Shown piece by piece: positions 25,599 through 33,901 of a stretch of 64,000 bases of DNA. The stretch is from Roseiarcus sp963824475. GTDB taxonomy: Bacteria; Pseudomonadota; Alphaproteobacteria; Rhizobiales; Beijerinckiaceae. Position numbers and translations under genes: made by a program. The notes beneath the pieces are model-generated. The model did not search any database. It had not been told where the DNA came from and was given only the letters and a program-made list of their open reading frames with translations. The stretch is from contig CAWGPR010000007.1 of assembly GCA_963824475.1 (NCBI GenBank), positions 248,001 to 312,000 of the forward strand, given 5' to 3'. Position 1 is the first letter of the stretch; every line of letters starts with the position of its first letter.

Positions 25599-26606
25599 GT
25601 GAGCGCCGCGACGGTTGGCCGCGTCGCCTCACATTTGCATCGGCGCGCGCCCTGGCGGTGGCTCGAGATCCTCTTTTGGCTCGCGATTCTGGCCATAATC
25701 TTCGCTTTGTCGTCGCGCGCTGGGATCATCAATGAAGTCCTCATCGCCGGCCTGTTCGCTTTGTCGCTTGATCTCATTCTCGGATTGACCGGAATCGTCT
25801 CGCTCGGACATGCGGCGTTCTTCGGCCTCGGCGCCTACGCCGCGGCCATTCTCGCGAGCAGGGGGTTCGCCGACCCTATGCTCGGGCTCGCCTTCGGCGC
25901 CGCCGTCGCCGCGGTCGCAGGCCTCGTCACGGCGCCGCTCCTGCTTCGAGGCGGCGACCTGACGCGGCTGATGGTGACGCTGGGGGTCTCGCTCCTGCTC
26001 GGCGAGCTCGCCAACCGCAACGGCTGGCTCACCGGCGGCGCGGACGGGCTCAATTTCTCGATGGCGCCGGTGCTCGGACTGTTTCCGATCGGCTTCACCG
26101 GACAGCGCAATGCGGCGCTCTACAGCTTCGGCGTTCTCTTTATTTTGTTTGTGATCGCGCGCCGCCTCGCGCACTCCCCGTTCGGGCTGGCGCTGGCCGC
26201 GATCCGCGAAAATCGCCTGCGCGCCGGGGCGCTTGGCGTCGACACCAGTCGTCGCATCATCGCGATCTATACGGTTGCGGCGGCTTATGCGGGCGCGGCG
26301 GGCGCGCTGTTGGCGCAGACGACGCAGATCGTGTCGCTCGACCTGTTCGACTTTCATCGATCAGCCGACGTCATGCTGATGCTCATCATCGGCGGGGCGG
26401 GATATCTCTATGGCGGCCTGATCGGCGCGGCGGCGTTCATCGTGCTGAGGGACGTGATCTCCGCGGCGACGCCCGAATACTGGGAATTCTGGATCGGGCT
26501 CGCTTTGGTCGTCCTGGTGCTCGCGGGCCGCGAGCGGATTGCGGCGGCGCCCCGGCGGCTGATCGCCCTCATCGCGCCGCGCGCTCCGCGTCGAGGCGCA
26601 GCGTGA
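25599..26606 (+). CDS. livM: branched-chain amino acid-type ABC transporter permease (LivM)
   Basis: A 335-residue permease with about nine membrane spans. LivM features: LDLILGLTGIVSLGHAAFFGLGAY, RAGALGVDTSRRIIAIYTVAAAYAGAAGALLA, and the EAA-like IGGAGYLYGGLIGAAAF. The GTG at 25599 is chosen because it leaves a short cytoplasmic head before the first span and has GGGAG nearby; the frame is open to 25500. The next gene overlaps it by 4 bases. No LivH permease or binding protein is nearby, so the rest of the transporter must be elsewhere. Substrate is unknown. Confidence 0.88.
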   Translation: MSAATVGRVASHLHRRAPWRWLEILFWLAILAIIFALSSRAGIINEVLIAGLFALSLDLILGLTGIVSLGHAAFFGLGAYAAAILASRGFADPMLGLAFGAAVAAVAGLVTAPLLLRGGDLTRLMVTLGVSLLLGELANRNGWLTGGADGLNFSMAPVLGLFPIGFTGQRNAALYSFGVLFILFVIARRLAHSPFGLALAAIRENRLRAGALGVDTSRRIIAIYTVAAAYAGAAGALLAQTTQIVSLDLFDFHRSADVMLMLIIGGAGYLYGGLIGAAAFIVLRDVISAATPEYWEFWIGLALVVLVLAGRERIAAAPRRLIALIAPRAPRRGAA

Positions 26607-27358
26607 GCGCTCCGGCGCTGGAAGCGCGCGGTCTAATGCGGCATTTCGGCGCGCTGATCGCGACCGACGATGTGTCGTTCGCGATTCCGCCCGGCGCTCG
26701 GCAGGCGCTGATCGGACCCAATGGGGCCGGCAAGACCACGCTCATCAATCTTCTCACCGGAGTGATCACGCCGACCGCAGGGCAGGTCTGGCTAGCGGGC
26801 CGCGACGTCACGCATCTTAAGCCAAGCGCGCGGGTCAGGATGGGGCTCTCGCGCACGTTCCAGATCAATCAGCTCTTTCCCGATCTGACGCCCGCCGAGT
26901 CGCTCGGGCTCGCGATCTCGGAGCGCAATGGATCCGGCGCCGATTTCTGGCGCGCGGCCGGCTCACGGCCGGCGATCGTGACTGAAATCGCGGAGCTATT
27001 GGCGCGCTTCGGTCTCGTGGCCGATATGGACCAGCCGACGCGTAAGCTCGCCTATGGCAAGCAGCGGCTCCTGGAGATCGCGCTCGCGCTGGTCACGCGC
27101 CCGCGCGTGCTGCTGCTCGACGAACCCGCCGCCGGCGTGCCGGAGGAGGAACGGCGGGACATCCTCGCCGCCCTCGCGGCCCTGCCGTCGGATGTCGCGA
27201 TCCTCTTGATCGAGCACGACATGGACCTCGTGTTCAATTTCGCCGACCGCATTTCGGTGCTGGTGGCGGGGAGGCTTTTGACCGAGGGCGCGCCGGAGGC
27301 GATCGCCGCGGATGAGCGCGTCCGCGCCGTCTATCTCGGCGAAGACGCGCATGGCTGA
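26603..27358 (+). CDS. livG: branched-chain-type ABC transporter ATP-binding protein (LivG)
   Basis: ATPase subunit of 251 residues. Walker A GPNGAGKTTLINLLTG, the LivG-type insertion SRTFQINQLFPDLTPAES, signature region KLAYGKQRLLEIALALV, Walker B VLLLDEPAAGVPEEE, and switch His in LIEHDMDLVF. The signature reads YGKQR rather than LSGGQ, as is usual in LivG. Start GTG overlaps the livM stop, and its own end overlaps livF by 8 bases, so the three are coupled. Confidence 0.95.
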   Translation: MSAPALEARGLMRHFGALIATDDVSFAIPPGARQALIGPNGAGKTTLINLLTGVITPTAGQVWLAGRDVTHLKPSARVRMGLSRTFQINQLFPDLTPAESLGLAISERNGSGADFWRAAGSRPAIVTEIAELLARFGLVADMDQPTRKLAYGKQRLLEIALALVTRPRVLLLDEPAAGVPEEERRDILAALAALPSDVAILLIEHDMDLVFNFADRISVLVAGRLLTEGAPEAIAADERVRAVYLGEDAHG

Positions 27359-28118
27359 GCTTTTGCGGGTCGAAAGCTTAAGCGCTGGTTATGGCGAGGC
27401 GCGGGTCGTCCACGGCGTGAGTTTCGCCCTTGAGGACGGCCAGTCGCTGGCTCTGCTCGGACGCAACGGCGTCGGCAAGACGACCCTTATCAATTCGCTG
27501 ATCGGCGTCACCACCCGCTTTGGCGGCCAGATCGCGCTGGCTGGCGAGGATATCGCGCCGCTGCCGCCATATCTCCGCGCGCGGCGCGGCGTTGGCTGGA
27601 CGCCGCAGGAGCGCAACATCTTCCGCTCGCTCACCGTCGAAGAGAACCTGACCGCGGTCGAGCTTGCGGGGCCGTGGACGATCAAGCGCGTCTACGGCCT
27701 CTTTCCCCGCCTCGAGGAGCGGCGCCGCGCCATGGGCCGGCAATTGTCGGGCGGGGAGCAGCAAATGCTGGCCATCGGCCGGGCGCTGGTGCTCAACCCG
27801 CGCCTCTTGCTGCTCGACGAGCCGACCGAGGGACTGGCTCCAATCATCGTCGACGAATTGCTGGCCGCGTTGCGCGAGCTTAGCCGCGCGGGCCTGTCGA
27901 TGATCATCGTCGAACAGAAGCCGAAGAAGATCCTGCCGTTCACCGATCAGGCGATCGTGCTCGACCGCGGCGCGATCGCCCATGCCGCGCCGAGCGCAGA
28001 ACTGCTCGCGAACCCCGCCGCGCTCGACGCCCATCTGACCGCGACGAAAAAGCGCGGTGACAAAGGCGCCGTTACTGCGCCGCCCGCTCCCACGGCGACG
28101 GCACGCCGACCCGGATGA
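27351..28118 (+). CDS. livF: branched-chain-type ABC transporter ATP-binding protein (LivF)
   Basis: Second ATPase subunit, 255 residues. Walker A GRNGVGKTTLINSLIG, Q-loop WTPQERNIFRSLTVEENL, signature LSGGEQQMLAIGRAL, Walker B LLLLDEPTEGLAP, and switch region IIVEQ. The C-terminal 20 residues (DKGAVTAPPAPTATARRPG) are an unusual Ala/Pro tail and run 47 bases into the convergent DUF4105 gene. The ATG at 27351 lies inside livG. Confidence 0.94.
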   Translation: MAELLRVESLSAGYGEARVVHGVSFALEDGQSLALLGRNGVGKTTLINSLIGVTTRFGGQIALAGEDIAPLPPYLRARRGVGWTPQERNIFRSLTVEENLTAVELAGPWTIKRVYGLFPRLEERRRAMGRQLSGGEQQMLAIGRALVLNPRLLLLDEPTEGLAPIIVDELLAALRELSRAGLSMIIVEQKPKKILPFTDQAIVLDRGAIAHAAPSAELLANPAALDAHLTATKKRGDKGAVTAPPAPTATARRPG

Positions 28119-29115
28119 GCTGGGAGAAATCTGGCGGCGCGTCCGCCGCTCTCGCCTTTTCGCTGATGCGCGCCCGCTCCATCAGCTCGCTGAGCGGCAT
28201 CGTCGTGACCACCACCCGATGGTCATAAAGGTAGCCGGGGAGGAACCCGTTGACGACGAGCCGCCAGTCGAAGGGGAAGGTCCCGCCGGCCGCGCGCACG
28301 ATCTTGAAGACGACGGTCGCGCAATTCGCGGTGATCGAGTTGTACCACTTGGGCCGCGCGGCCAGCTCGGTCGATTGCGCGGCATATTCGACCAGGAGCG
28401 CGCGAGCCTGTTCGGGCGGAGTTTTGAGCCGATAGAGGCGCACGTCCTCGCCGCGCACGTTGGTGCGCAGCCGCACAGAATCGCGTTCGGTGGTGGCGAG
28501 ATAGACCAGGGTGTGGGACTTGAACGCGTCGGCGATCGGCGAGAACTCGCTGGTCCTTTGCCGTCGAACCTCGACCGACCAGGCGATGAACTCGCCGCCC
28601 TCGAATCCGAAACTCATGATGACATGGGCCATCTCAGGGCCCGCCCAATAGGCAAGAAAGAGATCGAGCGTCTTGAGCTTCGAAAGGTCGTAGGAGCGCT
28701 TGCTCCAATTTTCGGTGAAGTCGCTGTCCGTCCGCCAGTCGAAATCCCTAACGTCGGACAGCGTCAGAATGTCGCCTACCACTGTTCCGGTGGTCTGCCG
28801 CGCGACGTCCGGCGCCCAGTCGCCGTCGAGCGGCGGCTTGATCGTGCTCCACCAGACGAGCAAGCCGCCGAAGGCGGCTGCGAAGACAACGAGCGCGGGC
28901 AGGCTTCGGCGCATATAGAGCGCCACGACCGTCGCGAGGCCGAGAATGGCGAACAAGAGCGCCGCGGCGGCCCTTAAGGACTCCGGCGCCGGAAGCCGAA
29001 ACCACAACGCCAGCGCGCTCCACGCGCTGATGGGAGCGATGACAAGCGCAGAGATAAGGACGCGAAGCAGAAGGCCGGCGGCGCGTCGTCCCCACCCCGA
29101 TGTCGCCTCGCGCAT
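28072..29115 (-). CDS. DUF4105 membrane protein
   Basis: A 347-residue protein. Three hydrophobic segments in the first 90 residues (VLISALVIAPISAWSALALW, LRAAAALLFAILGLATVVALY, ALVVFAAAFGGLLVWW) precede a periplasmic DUF4105 domain with FFLAYWAGPEMAHVIMSFGF-type, WSVEVRRQ, and a candidate Cys-containing active segment YNSITANCATVVFKIVR. DUF4105 is a papain-like fold family (Lnb N-terminal region), so the NC motif may be catalytic; this is inference. It is convergent with livF and overlaps its end. Confidence 0.85.
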   Translation of the reverse strand: MREATSGWGRRAAGLLLRVLISALVIAPISAWSALALWFRLPAPESLRAAAALLFAILGLATVVALYMRRSLPALVVFAAAFGGLLVWWSTIKPPLDGDWAPDVARQTTGTVVGDILTLSDVRDFDWRTDSDFTENWSKRSYDLSKLKTLDLFLAYWAGPEMAHVIMSFGFEGGEFIAWSVEVRRQRTSEFSPIADAFKSHTLVYLATTERDSVRLRTNVRGEDVRLYRLKTPPEQARALLVEYAAQSTELAARPKWYNSITANCATVVFKIVRAAGGTFPFDWRLVVNGFLPGYLYDHRVVVTTMPLSELMERARISEKARAADAPPDFSQLIRVGVPSPWERAAQ

Positions 29116-29193
29116 GCGGCCTCATTCCCCATGAGCCGCGGCGCGCCTGCCGCGCTCAACGGCGGCCCCGGAAGCGGGCTCGCCGGCCTCCGT

Positions 29194-29463
29194 TCAATCG
29201 ACCCCCGGCGTAATCGCCGAAGCCTCGATGGTCCCGCCGAATCCGGAGTAGGTCAACGTCACCTTCTGGCCGGCCTTCAAGCCCTTGATGTTGACGCCCC
29301 GAGCGGCCTTGTAGGTCGAGCCGTTTTCCAATGTAACGACATGCCGCATCAGGTCGACCGACTTTACCTTTCCGGTCGTCGTGTAGATCTTGTCTCCCGC
29401 AAAGGCGATCGTGCTTGCGCCCAAAATCCCGACGGCGATGAACACGCTGAGCATTTTACCCAT
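29194..29463 (-). CDS. DUF1344 small exported protein
   Basis: An 89-residue protein with a signal peptide (LSVFIAVGILGASTIAFA) and a small beta-rich domain: TTGKVKSVDLMRHVVTLENG and LKAGQKVTLTYSG. This is the DUF1344 family, found in Hyphomicrobiales, periplasmic, of unknown function; the pattern looks like an OB/SH3-type barrel. The ATG at 29463 is preferred to the frame opening at 29544. It is on the same strand as the PIMT homologue, about 100 bases away. Confidence 0.85.
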   Translation of the reverse strand: MGKMLSVFIAVGILGASTIAFAGDKIYTTTGKVKSVDLMRHVVTLENGSTYKAARGVNIKGLKAGQKVTLTYSGFGGTIEASAITPGVD

Positions 29464-29566
29464 CGAGATTTCCCTTCCTTGAGCGCCCCGCTCGCGGCGC
29501 GCCTCCAAGCATCCTCTCGTGGCGCTCTGATGGCGCGCCTTCAACTTTGCCGAGCGCCCCGCGCGG

Positions 29567-30394
29567 TCAGCCCTCGCTCTGGTGGCCGCCGGACAGCGGC
29601 ACGAATGGAATGACCTTGCCGCCGAAAATGTCCGAGCGCGCGACCGAAAGGGCGCCGTCCGCGCCGACCTTCTTGACCACTTTGAGGATATGCTGCGCCC
29701 CTGGCGGACCCACGGGAATGACCATGATCCCGGTCGGCTTCAATTGCTGCAGCAGCGGCGGCGGGATGTGGTCGATGCCGCAGGTGACGATGATCTTGTC
29801 GAACGGCGCCGCCTCCTCCCAGCCGTAATAGCCGTCGCCGCTTCGGGTCGCGATCGCGGAATATTCGCGATAGCCGGCGCCGATCAGCCGGTCATAGACG
29901 CCGCGGGTGCGGCCGGCGAGCTCGGGAATGATTTCGATCGAATGAACCCGGGGGGTCAGATAGGTGAGCAGCGCCGACTGGTAGCCGGAGCCGGTGCCGA
30001 TCTCGAGCACCTTGTCGCTGCCGCGAATGTCCAGCGCGCTGGTCATGCGGCCCATCGTGCCGGGCGGGGTGATGGTGACGCCGAAACCGATGTCGAGATA
30101 ATGCCCGACATACGCGTTCTCGCGGTCTTCGGGCAGGCAGAACTCCTGGCGCGGCGTCATCAAGAAGGCGCGCTTGTCGGCGGGGGTCCAGAGGTCGTTG
30201 AAACTGAGCAGCACCTGGTAGCGGTCCCAGCGCCGCTCGAGATATCTGGGCTCCTCCGCCGGGCGATTGGCCGTGATCCAGGCGACGAATGCGGCCTTGC
30301 TCGAAAGCGGCAGCCCCTCGGCGGCCAGGGCGGCGACCGGCAAGGAGGCGGCGACGCTGGCCGCCGCGCCAAGCAGAAATTCGCGTCTGAGCAT
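29567..30394 (-). CDS. exported protein-L-isoaspartate methyltransferase homologue
   Basis: A 275-residue SAM-dependent methyltransferase of the PIMT group. The SAM motif I is VLEIGTGSGYQSALLTYL, and the C-terminal IPVGPPGAQHILKVVKK matches the PIMT end. PIMT repairs isoaspartyl residues. Unusually, the protein begins with a signal peptide (MLRREFLLGAAASVAASLPVAALA, twin Arg-like), so it should act outside the cytoplasm, and it has about 90 extra N-terminal residues before the methyltransferase fold. SAM supply in the periplasm is not obvious. Start 30394 was chosen for the signal. Confidence 0.82.
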   Translation of the reverse strand: MLRREFLLGAAASVAASLPVAALAAEGLPLSSKAAFVAWITANRPAEEPRYLERRWDRYQVLLSFNDLWTPADKRAFLMTPRQEFCLPEDRENAYVGHYLDIGFGVTITPPGTMGRMTSALDIRGSDKVLEIGTGSGYQSALLTYLTPRVHSIEIIPELAGRTRGVYDRLIGAGYREYSAIATRSGDGYYGWEEAAPFDKIIVTCGIDHIPPPLLQQLKPTGIMVIPVGPPGAQHILKVVKKVGADGALSVARSDIFGGKVIPFVPLSGGHQSEG

Positions 30395-30502
30395 GAAAGC
30401 TCCCGTGACCTTGAAGATTCGATTGGGCGGGCCTCTAGCACGAAGAGTCCGGAATGTGACGCGAGCAAGGCCGGCGCGGATCGCCACTCGTCGACGAACG
30501 GC

Positions 30503-31285
30503 CTAGCGGGCGAGCCGGGCCGCCAGGAAGCTCCGCAGCTCCGCCCAGGATCGCTGAGCGGCGCTGTGGTCATAAGCGAGCAGCATCCCCATAACCCTTG
30601 TTCCGGCGCCGAACTCGGGAATGTCGAAGCCGTGGGCCGCGCCGGGATAGACCACGAACTTCAACATGCCCGCTGGCTGCCGCTTCGCCAGCTGCGCGCA
30701 GTCCGCGGCGGGAGTCACCTCGTCCTTCGCCCCGACGAGAATGAGCGTCGGGATGACGAGCGTCGCGGCGGCTACATTCGCGCAGGGGGGATAGAAAGCC
30801 GCCGCGGCCTTGAAGACCGCTCTTCCGCCGCCGGCCGGCCCCGCGCCGCCCTTTGCGATTTTGAGCGCCGTATCGCCTCCTTGGGAAAAGCCGACGGCCG
30901 CGATCCTGGCGCCGTCGACGTAAGGAAGGTTGGAGAGGTAGGCCTGAGCGCCATAGGCGTCGGGCAGGGCTTCATTGAGGTCGACGGCGCAGGTTTCTTT
31001 CAGGTCGCGGGTCGCAAAGTCGTCGACGAACAGGGCGACATAGCCCCACGCGGCGATCCGCTGGCCGATCGAGGCTCGCGCTTCCGGCAGGCCGAGACAG
31101 GTGTGCAGAAGGACCACGGCCGGGAAGGGGCCTGCTCCCTTCGGCCTGGTCAGATAGCCCTGGATCGGGTCGCCCTGACCGGCGCTCGCGAATTTGACCA
31201 GTTCATCGGCCGCGGCGGGAGCGCAGGCGGCCAGGAACCCGAAGAGCGCCGCGGCGACAAGCCGTGGTTGAGCGAAACGACGCAA
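30503..31285 (-). CDS. exported dienelactone hydrolase-family protein
   Basis: A 260-residue alpha/beta hydrolase of the dienelactone hydrolase type. The nucleophile elbow here is GFSQGGDT (Ser), with the catalytic His in YPGAAHGFDIP and Asp in GAKDEVTP. The start is TTG at 31285, preceded by AAGAGGAG five bases away; it gives a clean signal peptide (RRFAQPRLVAAALFGFLAACAPAAA). The longer frame to 31354 opens at another TTG with no ribosome site. Substrate unknown. Confidence 0.85.
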   Translation of the reverse strand: MRRFAQPRLVAAALFGFLAACAPAAADELVKFASAGQGDPIQGYLTRPKGAGPFPAVVLLHTCLGLPEARASIGQRIAAWGYVALFVDDFATRDLKETCAVDLNEALPDAYGAQAYLSNLPYVDGARIAAVGFSQGGDTALKIAKGGAGPAGGGRAVFKAAAAFYPPCANVAAATLVIPTLILVGAKDEVTPAADCAQLAKRQPAGMLKFVVYPGAAHGFDIPEFGAGTRVMGMLLAYDHSAAQRSWAELRSFLAARLAR

Positions 31286-31354
31286 GGCGCTCCTCTTAAG
31301 CCGCCGAAGCGCGAGCAGAAGGCCGCATTGGCGGACGCCCGTCAAGCCGCCCAA

Positions 31355-31513
31355 TCCACCTCGTCCGGCAGTGTACGGTTTTGCATGCGAGGAAGCGATT
31401 TCAATGGCTTAGGCTCATTTTTCTGCAACTCGGAAATGCGTGCGACAACCAATTATACGTAATAGAGATGTTATATATCATACGCCGCCATGGGCCAAAG
31501 CCGAGCCGCGCCA
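31355..31513. other. intergenic, AT-rich
   Basis: About 160 bases with an AT-rich segment (ttatacgtaatagagatg, ttatatatcata) that may hold a minus-strand promoter for the dienelactone hydrolase gene. No gene is seen. Confidence 0.4.
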
Positions 31514-33058
31514 TCACCCGCGCAGCCGCAGCCCCGTCAGATCGAGCGCCTCGCGCAGCGCCTTGACCTGAGGCGCCGCCTCCTCCGACCCCGAGAGGCT
31601 CCAGTAGAGCGTGTGCGAAAAGCGCCAGGATTGGCCGCGCAACTGGCGAAGATCGATGTCGCGAACGCCGGCGCCGAAGGGAGACAAAAGAGGTCCTGAG
31701 ATGACGTCGCCGCAAAAGACGAGCCACGCCGGGTCATGGATATTGGTCCAGCTCACCACGGCGTATGGGCAGGCGAAATGCAATTGCCACTCGGGCGGAT
31801 CGCCGAACGGAAAGCACATGAGCTGCGACGAACGGTCGTCGAATGGAAGGCCGGCCGCCTTGGCCGCGGCGACGGAAGTGGGATCGAGAAGCTCCCGCAC
31901 CGGCGGGCAGGCGGGGAACTCCCGCCGCTCGATTCGTGTCTTGAGTTCGCGGGCGTTCTTGGCGAGCAGGAATTCGGCATGCGTCAGCGGCGAACCGAGC
32001 GTGACAAAATCGGTGATGAGCCAGCGCCCGTCGGCTTCGTCGCCATTTGGTTTCGCACGCTTCCTAAGCCGCTCGGACAGGGTCCGTTGCGCTTGACGAA
32101 AGGCGGCGACGGCTTCGACGCACGCGGGCTTGCCGAGTCTGGCGACGGCCTCTTCGAGCCGCTTCAGAGCCTCGAAGTCGGCGCTCCCCTCGACGAAGGT
32201 GCGGGCGCCGGCGCGCCTCGCCCAGAAGTAGCTGATCAGGTCATAGGCCAGGATCGAGCCGAGGCTGTGCCCGACGACGATGATGCGCTCATAGTCCTTG
32301 CCGTGCAGTTCATCGAGCAGCGCGAGGCCGCGCTCGCGAATGTCCTTCCTGGCGGCGATATTGTCGGGCGTCGCCCGCGTGTAGCGCACCACGCGTCCGG
32401 CATAGGGGACCGCGATTCTGTGAGCGAGCCAGGCGAGAACGGCCGCCGTCACAGTCAGCGCCCAGCCCTGCATCCCCTTAAGCCAAACGAACGGCCACAG
32501 GCTCCAAATCGACACGCCGAGGATCGAAGCCGTGGCCGGCAGCATGCTCGCCGCCAGCAGCACCACGGCGATGAGCGAGATCGCCCACAAGCCCGCCCAG
32601 GCAAGCCGCACGCTGGGCGGCACGGCGGTTATGGGATTGCGAAACAGGAGACCCATGACCCAGCCCTGAACCTGAGCCCAGGTCGAACCGGCCGAGAGAT
32701 CGGCCCAATAGAGCTCGTAAAAGTCCGAACGCGCGCCGCGGGGGAACGCTTTCGTCTTCGTACTTTCACGCGTCGTGATGCGCCTTAGCTCCAGCGAGCC
32801 CGTGCGCACGTCCGGCCGGCTCCAGGTCTCAGCGGGAAACGGTTTGTCGTTGCGGCTGGCGTCGGGATCGGTTTCCCACACCGCGCGGACAAACGCGGTG
32901 ATCGTGTCCATCGGCCGCTGCTCGCCGATGCCGTGGATGACGACGATCGCCTGCTTCGGAAAGCTCGATTCCGGGGTTGTCGGCGCGGTCGTCGGCGCGC
33001 GGCGCCTTGCGTTCAGACGCTTGCGGCGAAGCCGATTTGGTGGTTGCGGAATCGTCAC
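31514..33058 (-). CDS. membrane-associated alpha/beta hydrolase (lipase-like)
   Basis: A 514-residue protein. After a basic N-terminus comes the oxyanion segment AIVVIHGIGEQRP, two or three membrane segments (LAWAGLWAISLIAVVLLAASML, ALTVTAAVLAWLAHRIAV), and the nucleophile elbow IIVVGHSLGSILAYDLI. The C-terminal part is rich in aromatic residues (SWTNIHDPAWLVFCGDV). The fold fits PGAP1/lipase-like hydrolases with a membrane anchor. The GTG at 33058 has AAAGGGG about 7 bases upstream; the TTG at 33112 that opens the frame has none. Substrate unknown, perhaps lipids. Confidence 0.8.
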   Translation of the reverse strand: MTIPQPPNRLRRKRLNARRRAPTTAPTTPESSFPKQAIVVIHGIGEQRPMDTITAFVRAVWETDPDASRNDKPFPAETWSRPDVRTGSLELRRITTRESTKTKAFPRGARSDFYELYWADLSAGSTWAQVQGWVMGLLFRNPITAVPPSVRLAWAGLWAISLIAVVLLAASMLPATASILGVSIWSLWPFVWLKGMQGWALTVTAAVLAWLAHRIAVPYAGRVVRYTRATPDNIAARKDIRERGLALLDELHGKDYERIIVVGHSLGSILAYDLISYFWARRAGARTFVEGSADFEALKRLEEAVARLGKPACVEAVAAFRQAQRTLSERLRKRAKPNGDEADGRWLITDFVTLGSPLTHAEFLLAKNARELKTRIERREFPACPPVRELLDPTSVAAAKAAGLPFDDRSSQLMCFPFGDPPEWQLHFACPYAVVSWTNIHDPAWLVFCGDVISGPLLSPFGAGVRDIDLRQLRGQSWRFSHTLYWSLSGSEEAAPQVKALREALDLTGLRLRG

Positions 33059-33131
33059 CGCGGCGCCCCTTTCTTTCCGCGCTCGATTGATGGAGATAGC
33101 ACGGTTGGCCAACTATGGCGATGCGGGGTGG

Positions 33132-33378
33132 ATGATGGCGGAACTCGAGAGCTTTGGGTTCGGCGATAGTCCAGCGCTTCAGGCGGCGGTTCGGAGAGGT
33201 CGACGCGGCCTTCGCTCACGACGAGGGGGAGGGGAATCGCTCGCTCGCCGATTGGCGACGGGCGCACACGGCCTATTTCACCCGGCGGGGCGAATTCTCG
33301 CCGGACATGGAGCTTTATTGCGAGCGGTTCAGGCTGATCGAGGCGCTGAAGCGCGCGTGCGGGAGGCGGCGGCCATGA
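33132..33378 (+). pseudogene. ASCH-domain protein, internal deletion
   Basis: The N-terminal ASCH segment MMAELESFGFGDSPAL (frame from 33132) and the C-terminal segment FGEVDAAFAHDEGEGNRSLADWRRAH...LYCERFRLIE (in another frame, to 33378) are both recognisable but are joined almost directly. The middle of the domain (GRKTAT-type loop and central strands, roughly 80 residues) is missing, and the two halves are in different frames. ASCH domains bind RNA or nucleotides. The remnant cannot make a normal fold. Confidence 0.65.
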
Positions 33379-33391
33379 GGACGTGGGCAAT

Positions 33392-33435
33392 CGTCATTGC
33401 GAGGAGCGAAGCGACGAAGCAATCCAGGGGATGAC
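33392..33435 (+). repeat. intergenic repeat R3, copy a
   Basis: Contains cattgcgaggagcgaagcga and gaagcaatccagggga, the widespread IARSEATKQS-coding repeat. An inverted partner lies at 33843-33890; between them sits the GIY-YIG gene. Confidence 0.8.
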
Positions 33436-33503
33436 GGTCTCTGTTCGGCGCCATGATCGAGGCGTCACCGCCATCGTGACTGCTCGCGATGACGACGCCG
33501 TCT

Positions 33504-33794
33504 TCACGAGTTCAATGTCTCATACAGGTCCTTCCAAAGAGGATTATCGCGCTCGATCAACGCAAGCTTGTCCTTCCGGCTGCCTGACTTGATCTGCTTT
33601 TCCCGCGTGATCGCCTCGTCCATGCGCTCATGAGCCTCGAGCCAGACAAGCACCCTGCATCGGTATCGTTTGGTGAAACCGGCGATGGCTCCTGTCCGAT
33701 GCTCAAATGCGCGTCGGCCGATATCCGAGGTGACGCCCACGTAAATCGTGCCGTTGCGCTTGTTCGCCATGATGTAGACGGCGGGATGTTTCAT
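33504..33794 (-). CDS. GIY-YIG nuclease family protein
   Basis: A 96-residue single-domain protein (UPF0213/YhbQ type). It begins YIMANKRNGTIYVGVTSDI, where the GIY and YIG equivalents are VYIM and IYVG, followed by GRRAFEHRTGAIAGFTKRY (Arg and Glu region) and KQIKSGSRKDKLALIERDNP. The GIY-YIG fold cuts DNA in repair and homing enzymes; the stand-alone members are of unknown role. Start 33794 matches the family. It is flanked by inverted copies of the R3 repeat, which suggests that it may move as a cassette. Confidence 0.9.
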   Translation of the reverse strand: MKHPAVYIMANKRNGTIYVGVTSDIGRRAFEHRTGAIAGFTKRYRCRVLVWLEAHERMDEAITREKQIKSGSRKDKLALIERDNPLWKDLYETLNS

Positions 33795-33842
33795 CCAACG
33801 AGGATAGCTCGTCGCGCAAAGCGGTAGAAGGGTCTGCGGCGC

Positions 33843-33890
33843 CGCCCCTGGATCGCCGCGTCGCGCCTGCGGCGCTCCTCGCGATGACGT
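33843..33890 (-). repeat. intergenic repeat R3, copy b (inverted)
   Basis: Reverse orientation of the R3 repeat: cccctggatcgccgcgtcgc and gcggcgctcctcgcgatgac. Together with copy a it brackets the GIY-YIG gene. Confidence 0.75.
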
Positions 33891-33901
33891 GGGACAAGGG
33901 C

